This document shows, piece after piece, positions 52,230 through 59,943 of a stretch of DNA of 64,000 nucleotides. The position numbers and the translations under genes were made by a program. Position 1 is the stretch's first letter, and the number at the start of each line of letters is the position of its first letter. The notes beneath the pieces were generated by a model. The model saw only the letters and a list, made by a program, of their open reading frames with translations. It did no database searches and was not told the DNA's origin. The DNA comes from JAFEDN01 sp963832945 (GTDB lineage: Bacteria; Pseudomonadota; Gammaproteobacteria; Coxiellales; Coxiellaceae), in contig CAWHVV010000002.1 in NCBI GenBank assembly GCA_963832945.1, positions 186,001 through 250,000 on the forward strand. The letters are read 5' to 3'.

Positions 52230-52563
52230 AAATCAAATAGTTAAAACTCACCGGGAATTGCTGAACTTTTAGTGTATTTCTCTAACCATATAGGCTCATC
52301 CGGGTGACCGGATGGGCACATTCTTCTTTTTAAAAACGGAAAGCAGAAACAAATCGCCATCCGAAAAAATCAAAAATCACTCTGGGAAAAAGCCAGATTT
52401 GGTTTATTATTACCTGTCAATTTTTAATGCGTTTACATCAGACAGGACGTTACCAGCATTTGGATTATCTATTAAACGCAGGCTCCATTAGTATAGTCGA
52501 ATATAACAAATTTTTAATTTCTGTTATAATAGAGTATAACAATACCTGGAAGGGAGTTTTGAC
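52230..52563. other. Intergenic region with an AT-rich inverted repeat
   Basis: No gene is supported. Near 52523-52540 GTTATAATAGAGTATAAC has 6-bp inverted arms and overlaps a good -10 (TATAAT), placed about 35 bp before the ATPase start at 52564. It may be the promoter with an operator for that gene. Confidence 0.4.
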
Positions 52564-52993
52564 TTGAAAGAGCAGATTTTAAAAGCGCTTTTGGACTGGA
52601 ATCCTTGGCTGACGGGGGGGGTTCCCGGCTGAACTGCGCGGCATCAGCCGTGATTATCCGCTTTTTGAATATGCCCAGGTAGAAGAAATCAAAATACTGG
52701 AAGGGGCTCGCAGAGTAGGGAAGAGCACATTGCTTTATCAAGTTATAGAGCGTTTATTAAATGAAAAATATCGAATTTTATATATCAATTTTGACGATGA
52801 GGAATTACGAAACCATTCTTTAAAAACAATTATTGGTTTTTTTCTGGAAAAACAGCCTATCGATTGCATTTTTATAGACGAAATCCAGCATTGTGGAGAA
52901 TGGGTCCATTATTTACGAAATATTTACGACCGCAAAGAATTTAAGCAGATATGGATTAGCGGTTCCGATTCGTCGTTAATTAAAAAAGAATAT

Positions 52994-54040
52994 CACTAGT
53001 GTCCGGTTAAAAATCGAATAAACTCAATTGGTTATAAGTGTCCTCCGGTAGTGTACTGTTATCATCTGCTTGTAAAGCGCATAAAATCCCTGTTTTTTCA
53101 AAAATTGAGACTGATAAAATTTGTAATATTGTGTAGAGTGACGTTTTAAGCTGAAGTTCTTTCTTAACGATGGCAATAAGCACATAAGTTGCCACTGCAG
53201 ACCATATTTGAGTCTTTACGGCGTTCTCACTTGTTCCAAGAAACCGTTTGATTCGCAAATGCTGCTTAATCCATTTGAAAAATAATTCGACTTGCCAACG
53301 ATTTTTGTATAGCGCAGCAATTACCAGTGGAGGCAACGTTGTATTATTGGTAAGAAACACTAAATTTTTTTCTGTTTCTGGATCTTTAAATCGTACCTTG
53401 CGTAAATATTCTGGATAATCCTTAGAAGCATATACACCATTTATTGCAATAACTTGATCACAAATGATGCCAGTGGAACGATCGGTTTTTGTTGAGTATA
53501 TTCGTCTCGCATTCATATTTTTTTTAGATCGCGTAACAAAGAAAGCGCCAGCCTGATGAATTTTATAGAGCCTTGCAAAATCAACATACCCACGATCCAT
53601 AACATAAAATGCGTTTGCCTCAAAAGGAAGAACATCAAGTATTTTAACGTCATGCATTTTACCATCACTAATGTGAATAAAGGCTGGAATTGCACCACGC
53701 AAGTCCAACAGCGTATGCATTTTTATCGCAGCTTTTGTTGTACGAAATGGCGCCCAGTCAAACAAATTCAAACACAAATCAATTGTTGTAGAATCCAGTG
53801 CATATATTGTTGCATCAAGTTCAATATTCATTTTGTCTTTTTCATATAATTTTCTGGCACGAGAAATTAAACGCATCGCCAATTCATGATAAATTCGCCA
53901 ATCACGTTTATTCAGAGCATCAGCCAATGTAGAGCGTGCTGGAATATTTCTTATACCCATATGAAAAAGTTTTTTATGATGTGCCGTTAAGCAAGCCTCA
54001 ATATCGCGAAGGGACTCACGCCAAGTCAATTGTGAAAATG
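52994..54040 (-). mobile_element. IS4-type insertion in the ATPase gene
   Basis: The inserted segment is bounded by the 9-bp direct repeat AAAGAATAT (52985-52993 and 54041-54049); removing it with one repeat copy restores the ATPase frame exactly. The left end begins CACTAGTGTCCGGTTAAAAA. No inverted partner of that end is seen at the right, where the element stops inside the transposase N-terminal codons. So the inserted copy appears 5'-truncated, or the direct repeat is partly fortuitous. Confidence 0.75.
53007..54029 (-). CDS. IS4-family transposase, N-terminally truncated
   Basis: The 340 residues begin TWRESLRDIEACLTAHHKKLFHMG, which in full-length IS4 (DUF4372-type) transposases follows about 55 further residues. 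The DDE core is intact: YALDSTTIDLCLNLFDWA (first Asp), FYVMDRGYVDFARLY (second Asp) and YKNRWQVELFFKWIKQHLRIKRF (YREK-like region with Glu), then TSENAVKTQIW. Codons before the ATG still read SFSQL, so truncation is just upstream. Activity is unlikely without the N-terminal DNA-binding part. Confidence 0.88.
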   Translation of the reverse strand: MTWRESLRDIEACLTAHHKKLFHMGIRNIPARSTLADALNKRDWRIYHELAMRLISRARKLYEKDKMNIELDATIYALDSTTIDLCLNLFDWAPFRTTKAAIKMHTLLDLRGAIPAFIHISDGKMHDVKILDVLPFEANAFYVMDRGYVDFARLYKIHQAGAFFVTRSKKNMNARRIYSTKTDRSTGIICDQVIAINGVYASKDYPEYLRKVRFKDPETEKNLVFLTNNTTLPPLVIAALYKNRWQVELFFKWIKQHLRIKRFLGTSENAVKTQIWSAVATYVLIAIVKKELQLKTSLYTILQILSVSIFEKTGILCALQADDNSTLPEDTYNQLSLFDF

Positions 54041-54977
54041 AAAGAATATAAAACCTTGTTATCCGGCCGTAATATCACGATACCGATTTATCCTTTATCT
54101 TTTAAGGAATATTTGCGATTCCAGCAAAGTGAATTTCCTTCCGGCGTGATCAGTAGTAAACAGGAAATCGAAGTTAAGCGGCATTTTGAGAAATACCTGA
54201 TTTTTGGCTCTTTTCCAGCTATCGCTTTGCGCGAAGTACTAAAAAAAGAATTGTTAATTAATTATTTTGAAGATTTTATTTATAAAGATATCGCTTCCAG
54301 ATATCCGGTAAATACTTCCAAATTAAAAGATTTGGGAATATATTTGGCCAGCAACAGCGCTAAAATATTCAGCTATCGCAACATCGCTCATTCTCTGGGG
54401 ATGCATGTTAATACCATTACAGACTATATTTCCTGCTACAAAGAAATATTTCTTTTTAATGAATTATATAAATTTGATTATTCGCTCAAAGAGCAGTTCA
54501 GCAGTGACAAAAAGCCTTATTGTTTGGATACAGGGCTTGCGGCGGCTGTTTCATTTCGATTTTCCAGCGACCGCGGACGATTATTGGAAAATCTGGTTTA
54601 TAATGAATTAAAACGCCGCAACCATGAAATCTATTTTCACAAGCAGAAAAAAGAGTGCGATTTTTTAATCAAGGAAAATCTGGAAATCACTCAGCTTATT
54701 CAGGTATGTGATAACTTAACCTATCCCGAAACCAGACAGCGTGAGATCCAGGGTTTAATGGACGCTCTATCCTCTCATCCTGAAGCTCAAGCCCTCATTT
54801 TAACCGCCGATGAATCAGGCCGGGAAAAAATCACTGTCGATGAAAAAGAGTATTCAATCAATATCATGCCAATCTGGAAATGGTTGTTAGAATCTTGATT
54901 ATTCCACGATATATCGTATATTAATCATTTTAAGCAATTGATAATTGGAGATTTTTATTGAAAAGAGTCTATGAATC

Positions 54978-55286
54978 ATTAATAAAGCTGTCGATCTCTG
55001 GACCGATTTGGGTTTTGGGAATTACGAATTATATTTTTTACGGACATTGGAAAAAAAAGAAGTTGATTTTTTAGTCGTGAAAAACCGGCAGCCCTGGTTT
55101 CTGGTGGAGGTAAAGTCGGCCAATAACCAATCTCTCAGTAAAAATCTCATCGATTTTCAAAAACAACTCGATGCGCCTCATGCGTTTCAGGTAGTCATGG
55201 ATTTACCTTATGTAGACAAGAATTGTTTCGAAGCGACCGGTCCCGTTATCGTCCCTGCTAAAACTTTTTTATCCCAGTTAGTTTAA
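54978..55286 (+). pseudogene. C-terminal fragment of another DUF4143-type ATPase
   Basis: About 95 codons read LGFGNYELYFLRTLEKKEVD, FLVVKNRQPWFLVEVKSANN and end with VPAKTFLSQLV. The KKEVDFLVV...LVEVKS pattern is the nuclease-like strand region at the end of DUF4143 domains. No Walker motifs or start are present. It differs from the end of the preceding ATPase gene, so it derives from a different family member. Confidence 0.7.
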
Positions 55287-55306
55287 CCTTAGGTTTAAAA
55301 TTGGGA

Positions 55307-55606
55307 TCATTCGGACTTGCCACTTTTTGCTGAAACCAAACGTCCTGATGCGAATTTGTGAATGATGCTTGCCAGCAATGTCTGATACGGTAACCCTTCC
55401 TGCACAGCCATTCTGCGCACCATATTTAGATCAGCATCGGAAACCCGAATGTTAATGCGGCTGCTTCTTTTCATATAATTCCGGGCTGCCTGTTTCGCTA
55501 TCCGTTTTTCTTCCTGGGAGTTTTCGACAGAAAAAAATTCGCCCTTTTCAAAATCTTCCAGAACTTCATCTTCGTGTTTTTCGATATCAAAATGTTTTTT
55601 ATTCAT
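55307..55606 (-). CDS. BrnA-like antitoxin, copy A
   Basis: The 99-residue protein has an acidic N-terminus (EKHEDEVLEDFEKGEFFSVE) and a C-terminal CopG/ribbon-helix-helix-like DNA-binding part, SRINIRVSDADLNMVRRMAV then GLPYQTLLASIIHKFASGRL. Its start overlaps the end of the upstream toxin gene, the toxin-first order of BrnT/BrnA pairs. It lies in the first of two nearly identical 691-bp units. Its last residues differ from copy B because the duplicated unit ends inside the gene. Confidence 0.85.
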   Translation of the reverse strand: MNKKHFDIEKHEDEVLEDFEKGEFFSVENSQEEKRIAKQAARNYMKRSSRINIRVSDADLNMVRRMAVQEGLPYQTLLASIIHKFASGRLVSAKSGKSE

Positions 55607-55904
55607 GTTCTTTCCCTCTGTGTTTTGAAATTTGCTCTAAATATTGTTTTGTATGCTTCCTGCTGGGAAATATCGTTTTCAGGAAGACTGTATGGCCCTC
55701 TCGAACAAAAGGCACTAAATAGATGTAGCCTTCAACGTCAACGACGTAAAAGCGCTGGCCGGCATATTTACTGGTATTGGGGTGTTGAATGGTATCCAGT
55801 AAATGTCCGTTGTCGATATAATATATAATTTCCTCAAAGCTTATGCCGCGCTCTTCCTTAAGCTTGATATTTTTTTCAGCATTATAAGCATATTCAACAT
55901 CCAT
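55599..55904 (-). CDS. BrnT-like toxin, copy A
   Basis: About 101 residues starting DVEYAYNAEKNIKLKEERGI and SFEEIIYYIDNGHLLDTIQH, then RFYVVDVEGYIYLVPFVREG and FLKTIFPSRKHTKQYLEQIS. The N-terminal pattern (Y-xx-xKN-xxx-KERGISFEEI) and C-terminal strand/helix are those of BrnT-type ribonuclease toxins. The start is the ATG at 55904; an upstream TTG in the same frame would place the -10 box inside the gene. No ribosome site precedes it: the predicted transcript starts at or next to the ATG. Confidence 0.82.
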   Translation of the reverse strand: MDVEYAYNAEKNIKLKEERGISFEEIIYYIDNGHLLDTIQHPNTSKYAGQRFYVVDVEGYIYLVPFVREGHTVFLKTIFPSRKHTKQYLEQISKHRGKEHE

Positions 55905-55910
55905 GGTATA

Positions 55911-55938
55911 ATTATAACAAATCAATGCTCATTGTCAA
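55911..55938 (-). promoter_or_regulatory. Near-consensus sigma-70 promoter of the toxin-antitoxin operon
   Basis: On the minus strand TTGACA (55938-55933), a 16-bp spacer and TATAAT (55916-55911) are both perfect consensus hexamers. The toxin ATG is seven bases beyond the -10, so the mRNA is probably leaderless. A palindrome AGCGCCTATTAGGCGCT just upstream (about 55946-55962) could be an operator. The same promoter occurs in copy B. Confidence 0.75.
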
Positions 55939-56035
55939 TCCATTAAGCGCCTATTAGGCGCTCATTCATACTTCTTATGGATTGCATTCCATAGAATGTG
56001 CTAAAATATGTGTAGTCCAATCCCGGGAAGTGTTT

Positions 56036-57268
56036 ATGCTTGAAGTCTTACGTGAACTCAGTCAGCGCTTTTTGCAGATTAAGCAGGTTGCCTACCATCG
56101 ATATTTTTATCGATTCATGTCATCTTTGCCCAGAATGGCCATCTTGCTGGGGCAGCGGGGTGTTGGTAAAACCACCCTTCTGGTTCAGTATTTGTTGGCG
56201 TATGCGGATGGAGATCGCTTTAGTCCCAAAATTTTATACGTTCAGGCGGATCATTTTTTAATAGGAAATTTATCGCTATACGAAATTGCCGAGCAGTTTC
56301 ATCTGACAGGTGGAAAAGTAATAGCGATTGATGAAATTCACAAATACCCTCAGTGGTCACGAGAGTTAAAAAGTATTTTCGACACCTTTCCAGATTTACA
56401 AATTCTTGCATCAGGCAGTTCAGCGCTGTCGATCTACCATGGCAGCCACGATCTATCCCGGCGAGCAGTCACTTACTCAATCGTTGGACTGTCTTTCCGG
56501 GAATATTTGGAACTGACGTTAGACACTCAATTTGAAGTTTTAGATTTAGAAACCATTCTTACGGACCATTTATCTATAGCTGATCAAATCAACCAAAAAA
56601 TTAGCAAACTGGATCAAAAAATTTTACCGATTTTCGCCGATTATCTTCGTCGTGGATATTATCCTTACAGTTTTGAGTTCAAAGATGAAGTTGTTTTTTA
56701 TATCACCCTGGAACAAAATCTACATGCGACTATCGAAGTGGATTTGGCGGCTATTTATCCACAACTGACTGGCAATAGCATCAAAAAAATTAAAAAATTA
56801 CTGGTTTTTATCGCGCAGTCTGTACCTTTCACCCCTAACTGGAATAAGCTGCAATCGCTTTTAGAAATTGGTGATCAGCGTACCTTGAAAAACTATTTCA
56901 AATACCTGGAACAGGCCGGCCTGATCAAAACAATAGAAAAAAATTCTGATCAATTACGGCAAATAGAACAACCTGAAAAAGTATATTTGGATAATCCGAA
57001 TCAAATGTTTGCGATTGCTGCTGCCAATGCTAATACGGGCGCCATCCGCGAAACTTTCTTTTTAGACATGCTTGAGCCTGGGCATACGATACGCTTACCG
57101 CACCAGGGAGATTTTTTAGTGAATAATCAGTATTTATTTGAAATCGGCGGACGCAACAAGAAAAATTCACAAATCAAATCATCCCCTAATGCCTTCATCG
57201 CCGCCGATGATATCGAAATAGGCGGTTCGGGAAAAATACCTCTATGGCTATTTGGATTTATCTACTAA
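56036..57268 (+). CDS. AAA_14/DUF4143 ATP-binding protein, apparently intact
   Basis: From the ATG at 56036 the 410-residue protein has MAILLGQRGVGKTTLLVQYL (Walker A, about residue 40), GKVIAIDEIHKYPQWSRELK (Walker B), LQILASGSSALSIYHGSHDL (sensor 1), VGLSFREYLEL. The C-terminal part contains DQRTLKNYFKYLEQAGLI (winged-helix-like) and FEIGGRNKKNSQIKSSPNAF (nuclease-like strands). It is the only complete member of this family in the window. It lies between two identical toxin-antitoxin modules. Its function is unknown. Confidence 0.88.
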   Translation: MLEVLRELSQRFLQIKQVAYHRYFYRFMSSLPRMAILLGQRGVGKTTLLVQYLLAYADGDRFSPKILYVQADHFLIGNLSLYEIAEQFHLTGGKVIAIDEIHKYPQWSRELKSIFDTFPDLQILASGSSALSIYHGSHDLSRRAVTYSIVGLSFREYLELTLDTQFEVLDLETILTDHLSIADQINQKISKLDQKILPIFADYLRRGYYPYSFEFKDEVVFYITLEQNLHATIEVDLAAIYPQLTGNSIKKIKKLLVFIAQSVPFTPNWNKLQSLLEIGDQRTLKNYFKYLEQAGLIKTIEKNSDQLRQIEQPEKVYLDNPNQMFAIAAANANTGAIRETFFLDMLEPGHTIRLPHQGDFLVNNQYLFEIGGRNKKNSQIKSSPNAFIAADDIEIGGSGKIPLWLFGFIY

Positions 57269-57416
57269 AATCCACAAAATTCGGATGTTTTTCTCAAATC
57301 CGCGCGGGCGCATAGTCAAAACTATGTAACGTTGCTGCAAAAAAAATAGACATTTTCTTGACAGTGATATATTATACTGTTATTGACATAATTTAAACAA
57401 TGAAGAGGTCGAAACA

Positions 57417-58325
57417 ATGAAAGAAGTTAATATTAAAGTTGGTGATATGATGGAGTGGCTATCAGGTCAGGGGATACCAGAAGATATTTTTCACAATGAT
57501 AATTTTTATCAAGGCGAAGAATTATATAATATGTACAATTCATATTGTATATATTCGAACTTGGCTCTAGGTAGCTATTTAAATGACCTTTGTTCCGATC
57601 TTGTTTCAGTAATATTAGAATATTCTAATCCCTATGTTGATATAATAGATGAAACGATAGAAAAACTTGACTCATTCTGTTCTCTTGACACTACTGGAAT
57701 GCAATTTGATTTTTTATTAAAAACGTTAATATGCGCTCTGAGAAGCGTGAAAAAAAATCAGAAAAATTTTAGTCCACCATGCGATATAAAACTGGGTAAT
57801 TTAACCCTTGAGTCAAAAAATTCAAACTTAAATCCAATATACACGTTACTTTATATATGTAATATCCCCCTGGTGTTATCAGACAATCCATTTAACAGGA
57901 TTTATATACCTTTGAAAAATTTCTTGAAAAACGATGCGGGTTTACAACTGCGTGAAGTTACTAATTACTTTCAAATAGTAGTGCCGAATTTAATAAATTA
58001 CCTTGCGCAAGAAAGAATTTTACAAATTATTGATTTAGAGTATAAAAAGATTCCAAAATATACTTTGGAAACTTTCTTCGAAGATTGGAAATCAAAAGAG
58101 ATGCTGGAAAACTTCAAAGAGACCATAGAAAATAATTCTTTCAATAACCAATTTGACTACATAATGATTCATACTGGTCTATATTATGGTCAAATACCGG
58201 AGGTAAGAATGAAGCAAAGGGAGAGATGTTTAAAGGTGCTAAATGAGCTAACTTTCTTATCACAATTGAGAGACGGACGCAAAACTACAGTGTCATTGCA
58301 ACCTTTAGAGCCAGGGATGAAGTAA
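57417..58325 (+). CDS. Hypothetical protein, effector candidate
   Basis: I do not recognise this 302-residue protein. It starts at an ATG after GAGGTCGAAACA. It has no signal peptide or membrane segment and is very AT-rich with many Asn, Ile and Tyr. Predicted helices include YLNDLCSDLVSVILEYSNPY and MLENFKETIENNSFNNQFDY. A TTGACA ... TATACT pair (about 57358-57380) upstream is a good promoter. The tail ends just before the second toxin-antitoxin copy. Location in an accessory region suggests a host-interaction gene, without further support. Confidence 0.65.
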   Translation: MKEVNIKVGDMMEWLSGQGIPEDIFHNDNFYQGEELYNMYNSYCIYSNLALGSYLNDLCSDLVSVILEYSNPYVDIIDETIEKLDSFCSLDTTGMQFDFLLKTLICALRSVKKNQKNFSPPCDIKLGNLTLESKNSNLNPIYTLLYICNIPLVLSDNPFNRIYIPLKNFLKNDAGLQLREVTNYFQIVVPNLINYLAQERILQIIDLEYKKIPKYTLETFFEDWKSKEMLENFKETIENNSFNNQFDYIMIHTGLYYGQIPEVRMKQRERCLKVLNELTFLSQLRDGRKTTVSLQPLEPGMK

Positions 58326-58353
58326 TCCGAAGGTTAGGAGTTTGAGCCAAGAG

Positions 58354-58665
58354 TTACGTGTCTTTGTTATCGGACTTGCCACTTTTTGCTGAAACCAAAC
58401 GTCCTGATGCGAATTTGTGAATGATGCTTGCCAGCAATGTCTGGTACGGTAACCCTTCCTGCACAGCCATTCTGCGCACCATATTCAGATCAGCATCGGA
58501 AACCCGAATGTTAATGCGGCTGCTTCTTTTCATATAATTCCGGGCTGCCTGTTTCGCTATCCGTTTTTCTTCCTGGGAGTTTTCCACAGAAAAAAATTCG
58601 CCCTTTTCAAAATCTTCCAGAACTTCATCTTCGTGTTTTTCGATATCAAAATGTTTTCTATTCAT
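58354..58665 (-). CDS. BrnA-like antitoxin, copy B
   Basis: Nearly identical to copy A apart from NRKHFD for NKKHFD and a different C-terminus (SDNKDT instead of SE), because the repeat boundary at 58370 lies inside its last codons. 103 residues; overlaps the toxin gene as in copy A. Confidence 0.85.
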   Translation of the reverse strand: MNRKHFDIEKHEDEVLEDFEKGEFFSVENSQEEKRIAKQAARNYMKRSSRINIRVSDADLNMVRRMAVQEGLPYQTLLASIIHKFASGRLVSAKSGKSDNKDT

Positions 58666-59060
58666 GTTCTTTCCCTCTGCGTTTTGAAATTTGCTCTAAA
58701 TATTGTTTTGTATGCTTCCTGCTGGGAAATATCGTTTTTAGGAAGATCGTATGGCCCTCTCGAACAAAAGGCACTAAATAGATGTAGCCTTCAACGTCAA
58801 CGACGTAAAAGCGCTGGCCGGCATATTTACTGGTATTGGGGTGTTGAATGGTATCCAGTAAATGTCCGTTGTCGATATAATATATAATTTCCTCAAAGCT
58901 TATGCCGCGCTCTTCCTTAAGCTTGATATTTTTTTCAGCATTATAGGCATATTCAACATCCATGGTATAATTATAACAAATCAATGCTCATTGTCAATCC
59001 ATTAAGCGCCTATTAGGCGCTCATTCATACTTCTTATGGATTGCATTCCATAGAATGTGC
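58370..59060. repeat. 691-bp direct repeat, copy B
   Basis: Direct near-identical copy of 55311-56001 at a constant offset of 3059 bp, so the module was duplicated recently. Recombination between copies would delete the intact ATPase and the 302-residue gene. Confidence 0.9.
58658..58963 (-). CDS. BrnT-like toxin, copy B
   Basis: Same as copy A except HTIFLK for HTVFLK and QISKRR for QISKHR. ATG at 58963 with the same perfect TTGACA/TATAAT promoter (58997-58992 and 58975-58970) and the same lack of a leader. Confidence 0.82.
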   Translation of the reverse strand: MDVEYAYNAEKNIKLKEERGISFEEIIYYIDNGHLLDTIQHPNTSKYAGQRFYVVDVEGYIYLVPFVREGHTIFLKTIFPSRKHTKQYLEQISKRRGKEHE

Positions 59061-59320
59061 GAAGAATCCGTGCAAAGAGGTCGTTTTCGTCTCGTTCATT
59101 CCTAGTGCGACTCCTAAATTTTTGCCAATAATTTTTATTATGGATTAGGAACGGTTTATTGAGTTTTTTTTTCGGCGATGAGGGTTGGTTCTGCAGAGGA
59201 ATTGTCCCTTTCTTCCTAATATATGCATAAATTTCACAAATGAAAATATATTAAACATTACCCCACTATTAATACTTACATTGTACTAGTATTATCATAA
59301 AAACAAATTGAAGGAAAAAA
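59061..59320. other. Intergenic region after repeat copy B
   Basis: No gene or strong palindrome is seen. An AT-rich stretch (ACTAGTATTATCATAAA, about 59285-59301) may contain the promoter of the secreted-protein gene; AAGGAAAAAA just before its ATG is the ribosome site. Confidence 0.4.
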
Positions 59321-59833
59321 ATGTTTAATTTTACAAAAATAAGTTTATTAGGCGGTATAATATTATTAATGCTTCAAACTAACTCTTCTATGGCTCAAGA
59401 TCAATATATGCAGATTGATTGTGGCAATCCGGATGTTGCTAAATATGACAGCGTTGATTGCCGTAGCCTGGTGCTGGAATTAAACAATACGTGTTCCCAT
59501 GGAAAGATTACTCAATTTATTAATCATGGCGTAGGAAACACTTCTCTTGGGATGACGCCTGAGTCTAATAATGGTAAACATCTATTTGAATGTGGGCCAG
59601 TAACAATTAGGGATGGCAGCAAAAAAAATTCTCAGAACTTTTGTAGTATAGGGGATTTAAAATTTGAGTGGGACGAAACATATAACACGCAGTATCCACC
59701 CAATATTTATCTAAATAATATAATGCAAAATGGTACGTTCTTATGCGTCATCCTCGATTCTGATTCACCTAATTTGGCTGTAGAAATATACTCTAAAAAG
59801 ACAAGTTCTACGATGACAAACGCATTGAAATGA
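59321..59833 (+). CDS. Small secreted protein of unknown family
   Basis: 170 residues with a signal peptide (LLGGIILLMLQTNSSMAQ) and a mature part with six Cys (DCGNPDV, DCRSLV, TCSHGK, ECGPVT, FCSIGD, LCVILD). Strand-like segments such as ITQFINHGVGNTSLGM and NGTFLCVILDSDSPNLAVEI suggest a small disulfide-linked beta protein. AT-rich. It resembles the protein at 41199-41690 in size and layout only. Confidence 0.7.
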   Translation: MFNFTKISLLGGIILLMLQTNSSMAQDQYMQIDCGNPDVAKYDSVDCRSLVLELNNTCSHGKITQFINHGVGNTSLGMTPESNNGKHLFECGPVTIRDGSKKNSQNFCSIGDLKFEWDETYNTQYPPNIYLNNIMQNGTFLCVILDSDSPNLAVEIYSKKTSSTMTNALK

Positions 59834-59943
59834 AGGATTGTTAACGGTTGAGAAAAAGCGCTTAAAAATGGCGAAGCGAGGAGCTTTTAATTTTGAATGA
59901 ATGCCCATCCCCAGAAAGGAATTTTTTCTGAGGGCTACTATCC

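Larger units (their letters stand above)
52564..54898 (+). pseudogene. DUF4143-type ATPase gene split by an IS and a frameshift
   Basis: A TTG start after AAGGGAG gives KEQILKALLDWNPWLTGG. At a run of eight G (52614-52621) the frame slips and continues as VPAELRGISRDYPLFEYAQV and EEIKILEGARRVGKSTLLYQ (Walker A), IDCIFIDEIQHCGEW (Walker B). At 52993 it is broken by an IS4-type element. After the second copy of AAAGAATAT (54041-54049) it resumes in frame: KEYKTLLSGRNITIPIYPLS, then a complete DUF4143 C-terminus ending at 54898. Without the insertion and frameshift it would encode about 430 residues. Such ATPases are common in host-associated bacteria; their role is unclear. Confidence 0.88.
55311..56001. 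repeat. 691-bp direct repeat, copy A
   Basis: This segment matches 58370-59060 base for base apart from a few substitutions and with no length change. It holds the toxin-antitoxin pair, its promoter and the palindrome, ending at ATTCCATAGAATGTGC. Confidence 0.9.
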
